Assembly: GCF_020921035.1 (NCBI RefSeq)
Contig: NC_063158.1
Coordinates: forward strand, 14,118,001-14,182,000
From: Rhodamnia argentea
Lineage: Eukaryota; Streptophyta; Magnoliopsida; Myrtales; Myrtaceae
DNA: 64,000 bases
Direction of reading: 5' to 3'
Shown: piece after piece, positions 1-12,007 of the stretch
Position numbering within the stretch: the stretch's first letter is position 1
Layout: each line of letters starts with the position of its first letter
Notes under the pieces: model-generated
Seen by the model: only the letters and a program-made list of their open reading frames with translations
Database searches by the model: none
Told to the model about the DNA's origin: nothing
Translations under genes and position numbers: made by a program

Positions 1-1290
1 TTGATCATGGGTGCAATTAAGGGTAGTACAACTTGCAATTGCAATATATGCTTGTTGACATCTAAATTTAGTCATTTATTGCATAGAAAGTTAGGGACTA
101 ATTTTGATCCATGACAAAGATAATAATTTAAAGCCATCTACATATAATTTTAGGAACATTCATATAGTTTGCATCGTAATTAGACCGACGGCAATGAATG
201 GACCTGAATTGATTGTACGGGCTCGACTAACATTGCGCGACATTCAATCAAGCTAGAGAGGGAGGTGTTTGCGGAAAATTCTGAAGTAACAAGGCCACAA
301 TTGGCCTAATTTGAGCTTAATCAACCCATTTAAAGTTTAATTAGGGAAAGGTCTCAGGTCATTAAAGCCTATTATCCGAATAAGGCCCGAATTAAGCTTG
401 CGATATTGGCAGGATAGAATTTCAATGTTGATAAGATAAGACAATTTGTTTCAGCAAGTATGCTCTCCTCTCGCCATTTTAAATGTGTTCGAGTGATCAA
501 CAAGTTTTTCTAAGGTTGGAGAATCTGAAGAAAACGGCTAACTGTATGAGGATACTAACAAGCAATATCATTTAATGGTTGAAGGAGAGAAGAGCATTTG
601 TATCGGGATAGCATATCTTTCTCGAATTTCATTAGCCTCGCACAGCATAATAAGCGTAACCGCTACATTTTTTTTCATCAAATTGAGGAAAATCAAAACT
701 CACAAGATGACCCATATTCTCATGAAGTATTGCGACAACATCGCTATCCTAATCATGAAAATTCTTCAATCATTGAACGTTGTTCCCCTTCTCAAACCTA
801 TTCAATGCCAAGGGAGGCATACACCCACATGGCCCAGCTGCGTAAAAGCAGATCCATGCTGTTTTCAAAGAATGTAATCAAACTCATAATTCTCAATCAA
901 TATAGAAACGTTATCTTCTAACTTAAGCTTTGTTTGAAGATTCCTGATAGCATCCATTAAAATTCCAATACAGCAATGATTGCGTTTCAAGCAAATGACC
1001 CCACATGCACGAGCCAAAGGGTTGCTTTCAAGAGCTGCCACGCCCATTAATGATGGCTTTGGTTTGAGTTTTCCCAAGCCTTGTCCTGCCTTTGCAAATC
1101 TCTATGCTTTCAACACCCTAATTATGTTAATCTGGACGCTTAAGAAAGTAAGTAAAAGCACGCACGAAGTGCATTGGTGGTTGTCTTTCTTTGATGTGGG
1201 GGAGCGGCTTGGTCCCCCGTGCCCCAAATAGGTTCGAACTTTGGAATCTTCACGGTTTTGTACATTTGGGCACAGATAAACAGGGATTTT
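1..1290. other. Intergenic region upstream of the NPH3 gene; no gene recognised
   Basis: No reading frame here resembles a known protein. Two short overlapping plus-strand frames (575-921) and a minus-strand frame (865-1077) are open, but they lack recognisable motifs, splice structure or a credible continuation. The DNA is moderately AT-rich. The last part probably holds distal promoter sequence of the gene that starts its coding region at 1748; 1291-1747 is likely its 5' leader and proximal promoter, but no certain TATA box or leader intron was identified. Confidence 0.4.
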
Positions 1291-1747
1291 CAAGCTTCTT
1301 CGGTGTGAGAGCCGGGAACTACTGGGTGGGTTGACCTCAAATTCTTGTCCCGTTAGAGAATATTTATGGTTTCCGACTGAGATTTCAGTTGGGGTTTTTT
1401 GTCCTTCAATGAAGTCATTCTGGGTCTCTTTTACCTCTATGGCTTCTTCAGTGTGTTCCTATTCTTGGGGAGACTAAAGTTCAAGTTCATGCATTACAGC
1501 CATCTCTGGTGCTGCTTCGGCCAAAAGAGTTGCACTGAATTTGCAGGAATTTGGGGTGGTTTTAGGGGAGAAGTTAGTTCAAGTGGCTTCTTTTTCAGTT
1601 GGGGTTTGAGAATTTGGTGGGTTTTGGTTGGACCGACCAGGTCCTTGAAAATCTGTGGGGGATAGAAAGTGCTTGAAGTGGGTTGGTTTTTATTCTTCAG
1701 CTTCGGTCTCAAATCCTCAAGTGGACGAGTGTTGAATTGTGAGAAAA

Positions 1748-4700
1748 ATGGCGTGTGTTAAATTAGGGTCCAAAAGTGATGCATTTCAGCGGCAAGGGCA
1801 GGCCTGGTAAGAACCTCGAAACTTGTCCTTTTCAGGTTATTTTAGCTGAATTCTCTTATAACTGAAGGTTTTATTTTGGGAATCTGGACACTGTGCTGCG
1901 AGGAGTGTTCATTTCACGCTGTGATGTTACTAGGAGTATTCTGTTCAGCTACCTCACATGTATAATTGGGTGATTCTTATGGAGATTTGAAAGCCTTTAT
2001 GCAACATGTTCTTCTTTATCCCTCAGATCATGCCTATCACTGTACTGTTTTTGCTGTTGTACGACTAGATTCCTATGCTGAAAATAGAGTTTCTGCTTCA
2101 AAGATGAAATTTGCTTGAGATACCTGCAGATCGGCATGCTTCACACTACTCTTTAATTACTTAAGGGGTTTGGTACCAACATCCTCGAGCAGGGAGGATG
2201 ATGAACGTTGTGTCGTGCAATAGGAGACATGATTAATGCCTCTCCATTAATTTGAAACAATGCCTTTTGGGTTTGACCCATTTGTTTAAGTTAAGGTACT
2301 TTACAGTGGTGCTGATTTAACTTTAAAACACTTCCAAGTTGTGAAAATAAGGAAGATTTACTTGACAGGATGTCCATATGTTGTATGAGTTAGGAAGATC
2401 TCAATCCAGATGTCTTTGAGGTTGGCTGGACCATATATCAAAGAATTCCCATGATTATGCTGTGTTCTATGATACTTATTTTCACGAATATGTTCGACAG
2501 GGAGTTCAAAGAAGATTGTAATTTTCTTTCACTGACCTGTGGTGTATGAAGGTATGAGTGTTCATACTAAAGTTGATTAGGTAAAGACAATTGCTGGGGT
2601 CGAAGGGCTGAATGTCTCTGAAAAACAACACATCTTCTGGAAGCGTTTGCTGAATCTTTCTATGGCAGCAACCTTTTAGATTTAGAAGAAAAAGTTGATT
2701 AGCATGAGTGGAGATATCTCCTTTGTCAGAATTGGCCTTTTTTAGAATGCTAGTAATTATATTGACATAAAAGGTGGATGGTCTATTTTTAGTGCATGCT
2801 TTGATCATCCCACTTAGATTAGTTTCTGGTTTCATTAGGAGGATGCATTCTCATTCTTGGGTGACAAATGTTTGCTGAACACTATTTTGTATGCTTGGAC
2901 CTGAAGAAGACTTACATGATTATGACCTCAAAGTACAACATCTCTGAACTATACTTGAAACTGCAGGTTTTGTACAACCGGCCTTCCCAGTGATATTGTT
3001 GTGGAAGTTGGGGAGATGTCTTTTCACCTACACAAGGTAACTTTCCTTTACTAACAAAAGCATGTGTATTGTTGAGATTCATTGATTTCTTAGACAGAGC
3101 ACAACTTCAGTATTTAACTCCTCATAATCACAGAAAATGCTTCAGTCTTGACTTGTATTTATAAAGATACGAGATGGGTGAGGGAAACATGAGTTTTTCA
3201 ATATTTCACTTCTTCATATTTTTGCAGGCTGAGCGTTTGCTCGAAGTTCTCTTCCAGTTACCCTTTCCTAGAAAAAGCTTTTGCGTGGTTGATAATCGCT
3301 GCTACTTGTAGCTGCTCTCTTTGTTTCATTTGAGTACAACTGTGTAGGTTTTAAAAGTACAAGGACCATTCGCTTGACTCTTTGTTAATGTATCATTTGC
3401 AGTTCACCACAGCAGGATGTTACATTGATAAGTTGGTACTTACTGCAAAGTGCAGGGTTATGCCTCCAGCTTGTATTGCTTTATTGCATTCTATTGATGA
3501 ATTCCATAATTCTGCTAGAAGTTGAGTTTTGATCTCAATTATACAGCAAGGGTCTTACTTAGGCAGGACTTGCAATATCTGTTTCTGGCCGTGTCAACTT
3601 AGAAATCTGCAATTCTCGGATGCAAGGGTCTAGTTAAATTACTCCAAGGAACCATATAAGCAGAAACTAATTCCAGCATTCTGATGTGTTGGTTTACAGT
3701 CTGACCTGCCCAACAATAATGACCGAGGGCTCTTTGCTGCATCAGTCAAAATAGGCTTGGTTATGTGTCGATTGTACTTCATGCATCAATAATTCTATCG
3801 TGTAAAAAATGAAGTCTACCAGGCTAACGAGGTGGTGGTCCATAGATTATATGTGAAATCATGTGAACTGAATCTGTTAGATTTTTTTTTTTCTTAACCA
3901 TATGTGGTCGATCATCGGTACTTCTATGGTCATGTTGCAATGAACAATGTGAACTATCACCAATGAACTTTTCATGTCTTTCGAAAGTTAGAGCCGATAA
4001 TGGGTCCTTTGGAAATTGTCACTATTAATCACTTTCATCTTCTTTTACCTTCATCTTCGGTCTTATGTGCAGTTTCCTTTGCTCTCCAGAAGTGGGGTTA
4101 TGGAAAGACTGATTGCTGAGGCATCGGAAGAAGGTGAAGAAAAATGCGTAATAAGACTGCCCGACATCCCTGGCAGATCCAAGACATTTGAGCTCATAGC
4201 CAAGTTCTGCTACGGAGTGAAACTCGAGCTCACTGCCTCAAATGTTGTATACCTTCGTCGTGCTTCTGAGCATCTTGAAATGACAGAAGAGTATGGTGAG
4301 GGTAATCTCGTTACGAAGACCGAAAGTTTTCTCAATCAAGTTGTCCTACGAAATTGGAAAGACTCTCTGAAGGCGCTTCAAAGTTGTGAAGACATTCTCC
4401 CTCATGCTGATGAGATCCACATCACGAAGAGATGTATTGAGTCACTGGCCACGAAAGCATCCACTGACCCAAATCTCTTTGGCTGGCCTATAATGGACCA
4501 TGGTGGGCCCATGCAAAGCCCAGGGGGCAGTGTACTTTGGAATGGGATAAGCACTGGGGTGAGGCCAAAAAAAGCAAGCTCGGATTGGTGGTACGAGGAT
4601 GTGTCGAGTCTGAGGTTTCCTCTTTATAAGAGGTTGATTTCAGCTATGGGAACCCGTGGTATTAAACCGGAGATCATTGCTGGGTCCCTCACTTTTTATG

Positions 4701-6253
4701 CAAGGAAGTACCTTCCTGGGCTGAATCGGCGTCAGGGTATTGCTGAGTCCAGTACCCGGTTAGCATCTGCGACTCTTGGAGCTCCACCTTCAGAGGAGGA
4801 GCAGAAGGATTTACTAGAAGAAGTGGATAGATTACTTCCAATACAGAAGGGCCTTGTCCCAACCAAATTTTTATTCGGTCTTCTTAGAACTGCGATGATT
4901 ATCCGTTCAAGCCCCTCTTGCATATCTAATCTAGAGAAAAGGATCGGGATGCAACTTGATGAGGCGACGCTGGAAGATCTCTTGATGCCCAGTTTCTCTT
5001 ATTCCACAGAGACTCTGTACAATGTCGACTGTGTGCAGCAGATTCTCAAGCACTTCCTCGCCATGGATCAAACTACTGGTGGGGCCTCACCTTGCTCAGT
5101 TGATGATGGCCAGTTGATTGGCTCACCATCGGCTTCACTCACCCCAGTCACAATGGTGGCCAAGTTGATTGATGGTTACCTTGCTGAGGTCGCACCTGAT
5201 ATTAATCTGAAGCTGCCCAAGTTTGAGGCTCTTGCTGCTGCTGTTCCGGACTATGCCCGGCCATTAGATGATGGTCTTTATCGTGCCATAGATATTTATC
5301 TGAAGGTACTGACGGTTGTCAATTGAGCTCTGCATGCCTTAAATGAGCTTTAAGACTGAATATTTTCATGTTTGATTGAAATTAAACATAACTGCTCTGC
5401 ATTCACGTAGATCATAAAGAAAATACATGAATTAATAGTCAACAATGCAAAATGTGTCGGGTTTTTAGTTGATGTTTCAATTTCCATCCAGTTTCTCTGT
5501 AACATCACCATTATTAAGCCTATATCATCGCAGTTTCTCCTTTCTTATGTCTATACATGTTGAGTTGTTACTCAAGAAGCATAATATTCTTTGTTGTTGG
5601 GTTGCTTGAAGGGCACAATAGAATCTTCAGCTGTCATTACATATTCTCTGTTGAGATGGCTCTTCATATAAAACATTTGCTTGTTATGATTCCTGCAGTC
5701 ACATCCGTGGTTGGCCGAGTCCGACAGAGAACAGCTCTGCAGGCTAATGGACTGCCAGAAGCTCTCTCTGGAAGCGTGCACGCACGCTGCACAGAACGAG
5801 AGGTTACCCTTGAGAATAATCGTGCAAGTCCTCTTCTTCGAGCAGCTTCAGCTCAGGACTTCAATTGCTGGCTGCTTCCTTGTGTCAGACAATCTCGACG
5901 GATCGAGGCAGCTGAGGAGTGGGCTGGGCGCATCCGGTGAGGGAGGGTGGGCCACAGCCGTGAGGGAGAATCAGGTACTGAAGGTGGGGATGGATAACAT
6001 GAGGATGCGCGTCTCGGAACTCGAGAAGGAATGCTCAAACATGAGACAGGAGATTGAGAAGCTAGGTCGGGTAAAGGGTTCGAGCACCTGGGGAAGCGTC
6101 TCGAAGAAACTGGGGTTTAGGATGAAGTCTCAGATGTGCAGTGCTCAAGAAGGATCAGTCAGCAACCAGAGTAAAGGTTCGGGCAAGACTGAGAAAGTTA
6201 AGGTTAAGGACAGACATGGCAAGCATAGGAAAAACTCGTCGCCTGAGCGGTAA
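1748..6253 (+). CDS. NPH3/RPT2-like BTB/POZ domain protein
   Basis: Exons join(1748-1806, 2967-3036, 4073-5305, 5699-6253), 1917 nt, 638 aa. Each junction has GT-AG and keeps frame. The start [20 protein letters not shown], followed by [19 protein letters not shown], matches my memory of the Arabidopsis At1g30440 clade. Residues about 20-130 form the BTB/POZ domain ([19 protein letters not shown], then [20 protein letters not shown]). Residues about 190-500 form the NPH3 domain, with [19 protein letters not shown] near its start and [37 protein letters not shown] near its end. The tail has a coiled coil ([19 protein letters not shown], about 545-565) and a basic, Ser-rich C-terminus. Family members act as plasma-membrane adaptors for CUL3 ubiquitin ligases in phototropin signalling; the exact role of this clade is not established. 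Length is close to the usual 600-670 aa. It looks intact. Confidence 0.93.
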
Positions 6254-6570
6254 ACGGCCAAAACTCTTTAACTTTTCCGTGTTTCCCTTTTATATTCGTT
6301 ATTTTGTCGGTGATTTTCCTACATTAGGTTTCAGATCAGCAACTGAAAATCCCGTTTGTGTATGTACCATAGTTGCCAATTATTTGTAGCTTCTCATCGT
6401 CTCAATGAACTGTGTAGTCGGACATTTTGTAGTTCTTGAACTGGTAGTGAATGATTTCCAGTACCCAATGAGGGCTGGATCAAACTAATAAAAATGTGTC
6501 TTCCAATGTGGTGGTGTTTATTTCTATGTACGTCTTGCATGAATTTGACGTCTCTTGGTGTAGTGGAATT
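6254..6570 (+). other. 3' flank and probable 3' UTR of the NPH3 gene
   Basis: T-rich sequence directly after the stop codon at 6251-6253, consistent with a 3' UTR. An aataaa-like stretch (ctaataaaaatg) lies near 6486-6497. The 23-mer at 6503-6525 (ccaatgtggtggtgtttatt and on) recurs as a reverse complement near 10464-10486, just before the second copy of the duplicated block. Confidence 0.45.
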
Positions 6571-8028
6571 TACAGATTGTGAAAAAGCACATGAGACACT
6601 GTTCTATTTGAGCTTAAAAGGAGCTCCGGAGCTCGGTAGAACTTCTAATTTCCGTCAGAAATAAAGCGAACTGAAAGCTTGGAGTGTTGCTGGAAATAAG
6701 GGCGTAATGCCTCTTTCCGGCATTTCGGTTTGTAAGAGGAGTGAATGATATCAGATGCATCGATAGAGGAAATCAGGTAGGAGATGTCTGGATCGAAAGC
6801 CAACGGCAAAACAGAGATGCCACTTACTACTTCTAAAGTGGTCCGTTCTTCCTCTGTTCTGGTTGAATGTGGACATTACAATTTATGTTCTTTTTTTTTT
6901 GTTGAAACATTTTGGGTCTTCAGTATAGAAAAAAATGGTTATCCAAAAAAAAGGGCATAAAGGCAGCTCAAGTGTTAATATTTGGTACGATATTCACTTT
7001 GGTGCCAATATCTTTTTTGGGATTATTTAAGTGCCAAATCAGAAAAAAAAAATGATCATTTTAATGCCAATGTCTAGAAATTCCGGCGACCTCATCGGAG
7101 TTAGCATTTAAATAATCGTTTTTCAAAAAAATTGGCACTTAAGTAATCCAAAAATGACCACTTTAGTACCAAATCGAAAAAAAAGCAATCACTTTAGTGG
7201 TAACGGTAAGAAATTCAGGCGACCTCATCGGAATTGACGTTTAAATGATCCAAAAATAAATATTAGTACCAAAGTGAGCGTCATATACAAATATTGACAC
7301 TTGAGGTGATCCGAAAATAAATATTGACACTAAAGTGAGCGTCATACATAAATATTGACACTTAAAGTGTTCTTTTATTGAAAAAAAAATCGTACAGAAA
7401 AATTTCCAAACGAAACATTTCTGTGATAAATCCACAGAAACAGATACTTCTTCACCAAGATACTTGCCTATGTCATAAAGGAATAGATCTAAAGTAAAGA
7501 ATTAGACAAATTCCATTTGATTTGACCTGATAGCGTAAGCAAGGAGAACCATTTATAAGCCTCATGGGTTGGCTTAACCGTCGAATTATTTGCCCTTCTT
7601 ATTCAATTATTTAGGCTCAAATCGACGTGTAAGCGTTTTTTCTTGGGATGCACTTGTGAGCATAAACTTTAAAATTATAATTTAAGGGAGTAAAGATGGG
7701 TGCGTTTCCTTAGCATGGAATGCTTAAATATTATGGAAAAGTATGTAAATGGTGTGATGAAATGGCATCAAAAGAAAAGACTTCTGTGGCAGCCTCATTA
7801 TTGAGAAAGGATAAAGGCCACCGGAGGTCATTGATAGTGTTCAATCAATGTGGTCTTTGATTATCATAGAAAGTTCTTTTTTTTTTTGGTCGAAGTTGTA
7901 GAAAGTTGACATGTAATATTTTGTGACATCTTATGTAGCAATTAGATATACGAAAGAAATTCGAAATTTTTGGGGAAATAAAGGCCTAAAAGGTAAATAA
8001 GAAGCAAAAGAAAGAGGAGAAGAGGCAA
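6571..8028 (+). repeat. Duplicated block, copy A
   Basis: This stretch matches 10497-12498 in the same orientation. Shared landmarks include cagattgtgaaaaagcaca (6571 and 10497), gaatgtggacattacaattt (near 6866 and 11280), cagatacttcttcacc (near 7441 and 11459), atctaaagtaaagaatt (near 7488 and 12016), cctcattattgagaaaggat (near 7794 and 12390) and aaagaaagaggagaag (near 8010 and 12478). By eye the shared parts look roughly 80-90% identical. Copy A carries its own insert at about 6955-7390 and a segment at 7865-8005 missing from copy B. No coding function is visible. Confidence 0.75.
6955..7390. repeat. Insert with short degenerate direct repeats, specific to copy A
   Basis: This segment is absent at the matching place in copy B. 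It is built from repeating motifs: gcgacctcatcgga occurs near 7086 and 7219 with similar flanks, and a unit of about 62 bp containing aaaataaatattgacac and aaagtgagcgtcata is repeated between about 7252 and 7370. Phrases such as ttggcacttaagtaatcc resemble the subrepeats found in the long inverted repeats of plant foldback elements. It is probably a rearranged non-autonomous element. Confidence 0.5.
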
Positions 8029-8332
8029 ATAATTCCTTAAAGGAGGTGAGCTCGTGTCTCGAAATCTGATTCTATTTCTTCCCATTTTCGACTCGATCTA
8101 GATTAGAACTCAACAGGATGTAAGGCTCAACATACTCGAGCTCAACGGAGCTGGTGTCCTGGAAACTATGAAGGGATTTCTTATACATGAAGATTCAAAT
8201 ATTTGTGCAAAGGCTTGTTGTGCTATCGGTAACATGTGTCGCCACAGCGCCTAGTTTTATAATGTGCTAGTAAGTAGTGTCTTTTCTTTTGGGTGGTTTA
8301 TGATGAACTAGCAAACGAGATCTAGTTTTCCC

Positions 8333-9478
8333 CTGACTTCTAACTAGTACTTTCAAAATGGGGAAGCAGCAATAAACTTTCAATTGCCCTGGGGAATACA
8401 GCTTATCTCTGGAATGCTTCAGATGGCTCTACCTCAGAGCTTGTCACCATCGACCACGAAAACGGCCTGGTTACCAGTGTCAGCTCGGCCCCAGATGGTC
8501 ACCACATTGCTGTCGCCCTGAACAATTCTAAAGTGCAGCTCTGGGATTTGACTCATAATAGACTGGCCAGTGGTTTTCTCACTATGAAACTTTGTATCTG
8601 TAATCATCACATGAAACCTGCCTGACAAGTTGTGGTCCCAATTTGGTTGAATTTTTCATTGCAGCTAAGGACTTTGAGAGGTGGCCACAGATGTTGGGTT
8701 GGGTCTCTGGCATGGAACAATCACATCCTTACGATAGGAGGAATGGATGGACAGATCGTCCATAATGGTGTGCGAGTGAGATCTCGCATTGTTGAGACCT
8801 ACAGGGGTCACGCCCTGGAGGTTTGTGGGTTAAATGGTCAGCCTCAGGCAATCAATTAGCGAGTGGAGGGAATGATAACGTTCTCCACATTTGGGACAGG
8901 TCCATGGCGTGTTCCAATTCACCCACCCAATGGCTTCACCGGCTCGAAGAGCACACAGCTGCTGTTAAAGCCGTTGCCTGGTGTCCCTTCCAGATGAATT
9001 TGCTGGCCTCCGATGGAGGTGGAGGTGATCGGACCATAAAGTTGACCGGTCAACTCTCTGGATACCGGTTCCCAGGTCTGTGCTCTGCTATGGGACAAGA
9101 ATGAGAGAGAGAGTTGCTTAGCTCTCACGGATTTACTCATAATCAGCAGACTCTTTGGAAGTACCCTTCAATGGTAAAGATTGCAGAGCTGACTGGTCAT
9201 ACTTCTAGAGTCCTTTTCATGGCCCAGGTACCTTTGCAAATTTTACTTACTGGTTCTAGGAATTGCATTTCTGCATTCACTGCTTTCTGATAAGATTTAG
9301 ATCCTCAAGTAGTAACACATTGTCTCTTTCCTGTCAGAGCCCAGATGGTTGCACTGTAGCATCAGCGGCAGGGGATGAAACACTGAGGTTTTGGAATGTG
9401 TTTGGTGCTCCGGAAGCGGCTAAACCAGCTCCAAAAGCTAATCCGGAGCCTTTTGCTCACTGGAATCGCATTCACTAA
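8333..9478 (+). pseudogene. CDC20: CDC20 (APC/C co-activator) pseudogene, N-terminus missing
   Basis: The WD40 propeller of plant CDC20 is recognisable: [20 protein letters not shown], then [69 protein letters not shown], then [20 protein letters not shown] and the end FAHWNRIH. The intact protein binds substrates and activates the anaphase-promoting complex. Here the N-terminal third (C-box and regulatory region) is missing. A single-base loss after VCGL (about 8832) shifts frame, and the blade after [11 protein letters not shown] (about 9040-9140) has several indels. Remnants of introns remain near 8570-8664 and 9228-9337 with splice-like ends, so this is a decayed genomic copy rather than a processed retrocopy. 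The CDC27 fragment follows at 9649. Confidence 0.9.
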
Positions 9479-9648
9479 AGGAAACGTCCCCGCCACTGCT
9501 CATGTCTATCGTTTGATCTTCAGTCCTAGCTACTGTTTGTGATTACTTACAAGCACTTCAAGAGATGCCAGACAATGGGATTCAGAAGACGAGAAGACCA
9601 TCACGTCGTCCAAGTATTGAGAATAGTTAAAGACAGACGAGAAGCGAG

Positions 9649-9860
9649 GAAGCTTTGATGATCACGGAGAAAGCTATTTTAGCTGATAGAAAGAACCCTC
9701 TTCCTGTGTATCGGAAGGCTAATATACTCATGAGCCTCAAAAAGCTCGGACAAAGCTTTAGGAGTCCTAGAGGGGCTGAAAGAATATGCCCTATGCGATG
9801 CTCCATTTTGGCCTTGCTCTGGATTTGAAACCATCAGCAGCTGATGTTGCGACCATTAAG
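9649..9860 (+). pseudogene. CDC27: CDC27/HOBBIT (APC3) fragment, TPR region
   Basis: Frame EEALMITEKAILADRKNPLP, then VYRKANILMSLKKL, matches the C-terminal TPR region of plant CDC27, an APC/C scaffold subunit. After that the frame shifts: LKEYA is readable in a second frame, and the following stretch encodes HFGLALDLKPSAADVATIK in the right order but with the connecting sequence (about 20-25 codons in the family) lost. The fragment ends at ATIK followed by gtgatttg, which looks like a retained splice donor. It is therefore a genomic fragment with a frameshift and a deletion, not a working gene. It lies 170 bp downstream of the CDC20 pseudogene on the same strand. Confidence 0.8.
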
Positions 9861-10496
9861 GTGATTTGACTTTTCTCCTTCCTTGCCAAATCGAATATAA
9901 TCTCCTATAGTTTTTTATCTTTGTCACCGCGGCCCCCCACTGCCGGCTGCCGGAATAAAAAATAAATAATAATTTTGTATTTTTAAATAGTAAATAATAA
10001 TTTCTAGAAATAGAAATTTTCAACTGTTATCAAAAGAATTTCTATTCTAGGATCAGAAATTTTATATCGTTATTAAACGCATTTTTTTTTCTCAAAAACT
10101 CATCTAGAAACGGAAATAGAAAAATCTATTTCTAACTAAAAATCTATTTCAGGAACAGAATGGTTGTCATTCACCCCCCTAAACTTAATCATTATTTCAT
10201 TAATGGATGATGTTCCACAGAAATGAGTCACGTAAACTTTAAAAGTATTGGTTGTATTATTGTTCATGGGGGTTTGCAATGTGTTTCATGGACCGCCGAG
10301 TAGCCGGGCTTTTACGCTCATGCCCTCGGGTTAAATAAAAGGCAATTGTAATTATAATGATGCGTAACGTATTCATGCATAATTAGGATTAACCTCGTGC
10401 TTTGAGTAATGATATGCAAGAGCGGTAATTGAAATGATGTGCCAAAATGTGTGGTTGGTTTATTAGAAATAAACACCACCACATTGGTGTTATTTT
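9861..10496. other. AT-rich spacer between the APC/C pseudogenes and duplication copy B
   Basis: No gene is visible. The part 9955-10160 is low-complexity, with repeats of the type aatttctatt and tagaaatagaaat. Near 10464-10486 lies a reverse-complement copy of the 23-mer found at 6503-6525. Confidence 0.4.
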
Positions 10497-10789
10497 CAGA
10501 TTGTGAAAAAGCACACAAGTTACTGTTCTGTTTGAGCTTAAAAGCCGCTTCGGAGCTCGGTGGTAACTTCTAATTCCCGTCGGAAACAACGCGAACCGAA
10601 AGTTTGGAGCGTCTGTTTTCCGCATTTCGGTTCGCAAGAGGAGCGAACGATATCGGATGCATCGGCGTTCGGACAGGAAATTAGGTAGGACACGTCGGGA
10701 TCGAAGCGGGTGGCTAAGGCGGAGATGCTCAATTGATCTATTTGCTACTTCTAGAGTGGTCCTTTCTTCCTCTATCCCGGTTCAATTTG

Positions 10790-11278
10790 ATGATTTTGTG
10801 GTTCGATTGGTCAAGAATCCAAAGTTCATTGTTCTTACATGAATAGGTTTCAAATAGCCAATGGGAAGCTATGTTGGACCAGATTGACACAAACCTAGTT
10901 TAGGCTTCCGTTTTAGAGTGTGGATTGCTTTTATTTTTGCTGCCATCGAATGGTAGATTCATTTTTTCTGTTTTTGTTGAGTAAATTATAAAATGATTAG
11001 AGTACTTTCGAAATTAAGAAAATTGATCTAATTGACTTTTTTTTAATCACGATAAATTACTTAAAAGGTAAATGGACGGTTGAGATGTATTTCATCAATG
11101 GCGTGTTGGGATCATATCGGTCAATTGAGTTGAATAATAAGGAGAATAGTAATACTAGTCTATTTTTTTCATTGTGACATTTTTGACTGGGCTTAATGCA
11201 AAAAACTATATTTGAATTATCAGTTAAAACTAAAGTTATCTCGTACGCTATAAAAGAAAAATTGCGAAAGACTACGGG
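10790..11278. mobile_element. Insertion in copy B, type unknown
   Basis: In copy A the sequence runs from cttcctctgttctggtt straight into gaatgtggacattac (about 6850-6880). In copy B the same two sequences are separated by about 490 bp of AT-rich DNA. The insert has no recognisable protein, terminal repeats or primer-binding site. The edges are set only by comparison of the copies, so they may be off by several bases. Confidence 0.4.
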
Positions 11279-11488
11279 ATGAATGTGGACATTACAATTT
11301 ATATTCTTTTTTTTTTTTGTTGGGGGAAGATTTTGGGTTTCAGTATCGAAAAAAATATGGTAATCGAATAAAAAAATTATAGAAAATGACGACAACACTG
11401 TTAACATAAGAGAAAAGTTAAAAGTTAAAAATCAAACGAAACACTAAATCCACAAAAACAGATACTTCTTCACCCCTATGTCATAAAG

Positions 11489-12007
11489 TAACGGGAGAAT
11501 TCCAACAAAGAGTATGAAATTTCGTCATTTTTTCAAATAAGAGTCCGAAATGAACTTTTGTTTTAAAGAATGTCTAACCAAGGGCTTTTTCGTCGTTTGC
11601 TTTTTTTTTCCTTGTTTTTTTCTTTTCAAATTCTCTTTTCCTTTTTTTTTTTTTTCCTTTTCCACTATCTTCCCTCGGCCATCGCCGACCTTAGGCGAGG
11701 GCCGGCTTCGCTAGTGTCGAGCAAGGGTTGCCCTCGCCCAACCCCAATGAGGGTCGATGTTGTGTGAGGGCGACCCTTACTTGTGTTCGGCTATGAGCGG
11801 GGGAAGGAAGACAGAAAAAAGAAAAGAAAAGAAAAGAAAAGAAAAAGGAAAGAAAAAGGAAAAGGAAAAAAAATGACAAGAATGTCTTTGGTCAGGTCTT
11901 TCTTTGAAAAAAGATGGCATTTGACGCCTTTATTTGAAACAATGTATATTTCATGCACTTATTTAAAAATGATTGCACTTCAGGTATTTATTTTGAATTT
12001 TTCCTAA
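11489..12007. mobile_element. Foldback/MITE-like element inserted in copy B
   Basis: In copy A catagtcataaag-type sequence continues directly into atctaaagtaaag (7468-7500); in copy B about 520 bp separates them. The insert has imperfect terminal inverted repeats: the left end reads ggagaattccaacaaagagt, the right end read backwards gives ggaaaaattcaaaataaata, and both continue with caaataag-type motifs. Inside are a T-rich arm (11590-11670), a GC-rich centre (11690-11800) and a matching A/G-rich arm (11810-11875), so the whole could fold on itself. It has no coding capacity. Confidence 0.5.

Noticed and set aside
575..1077. Three open frames on both strands near the left end
   Set aside because: No family motif, no splice structure and overlapping frames on both strands; most likely chance.
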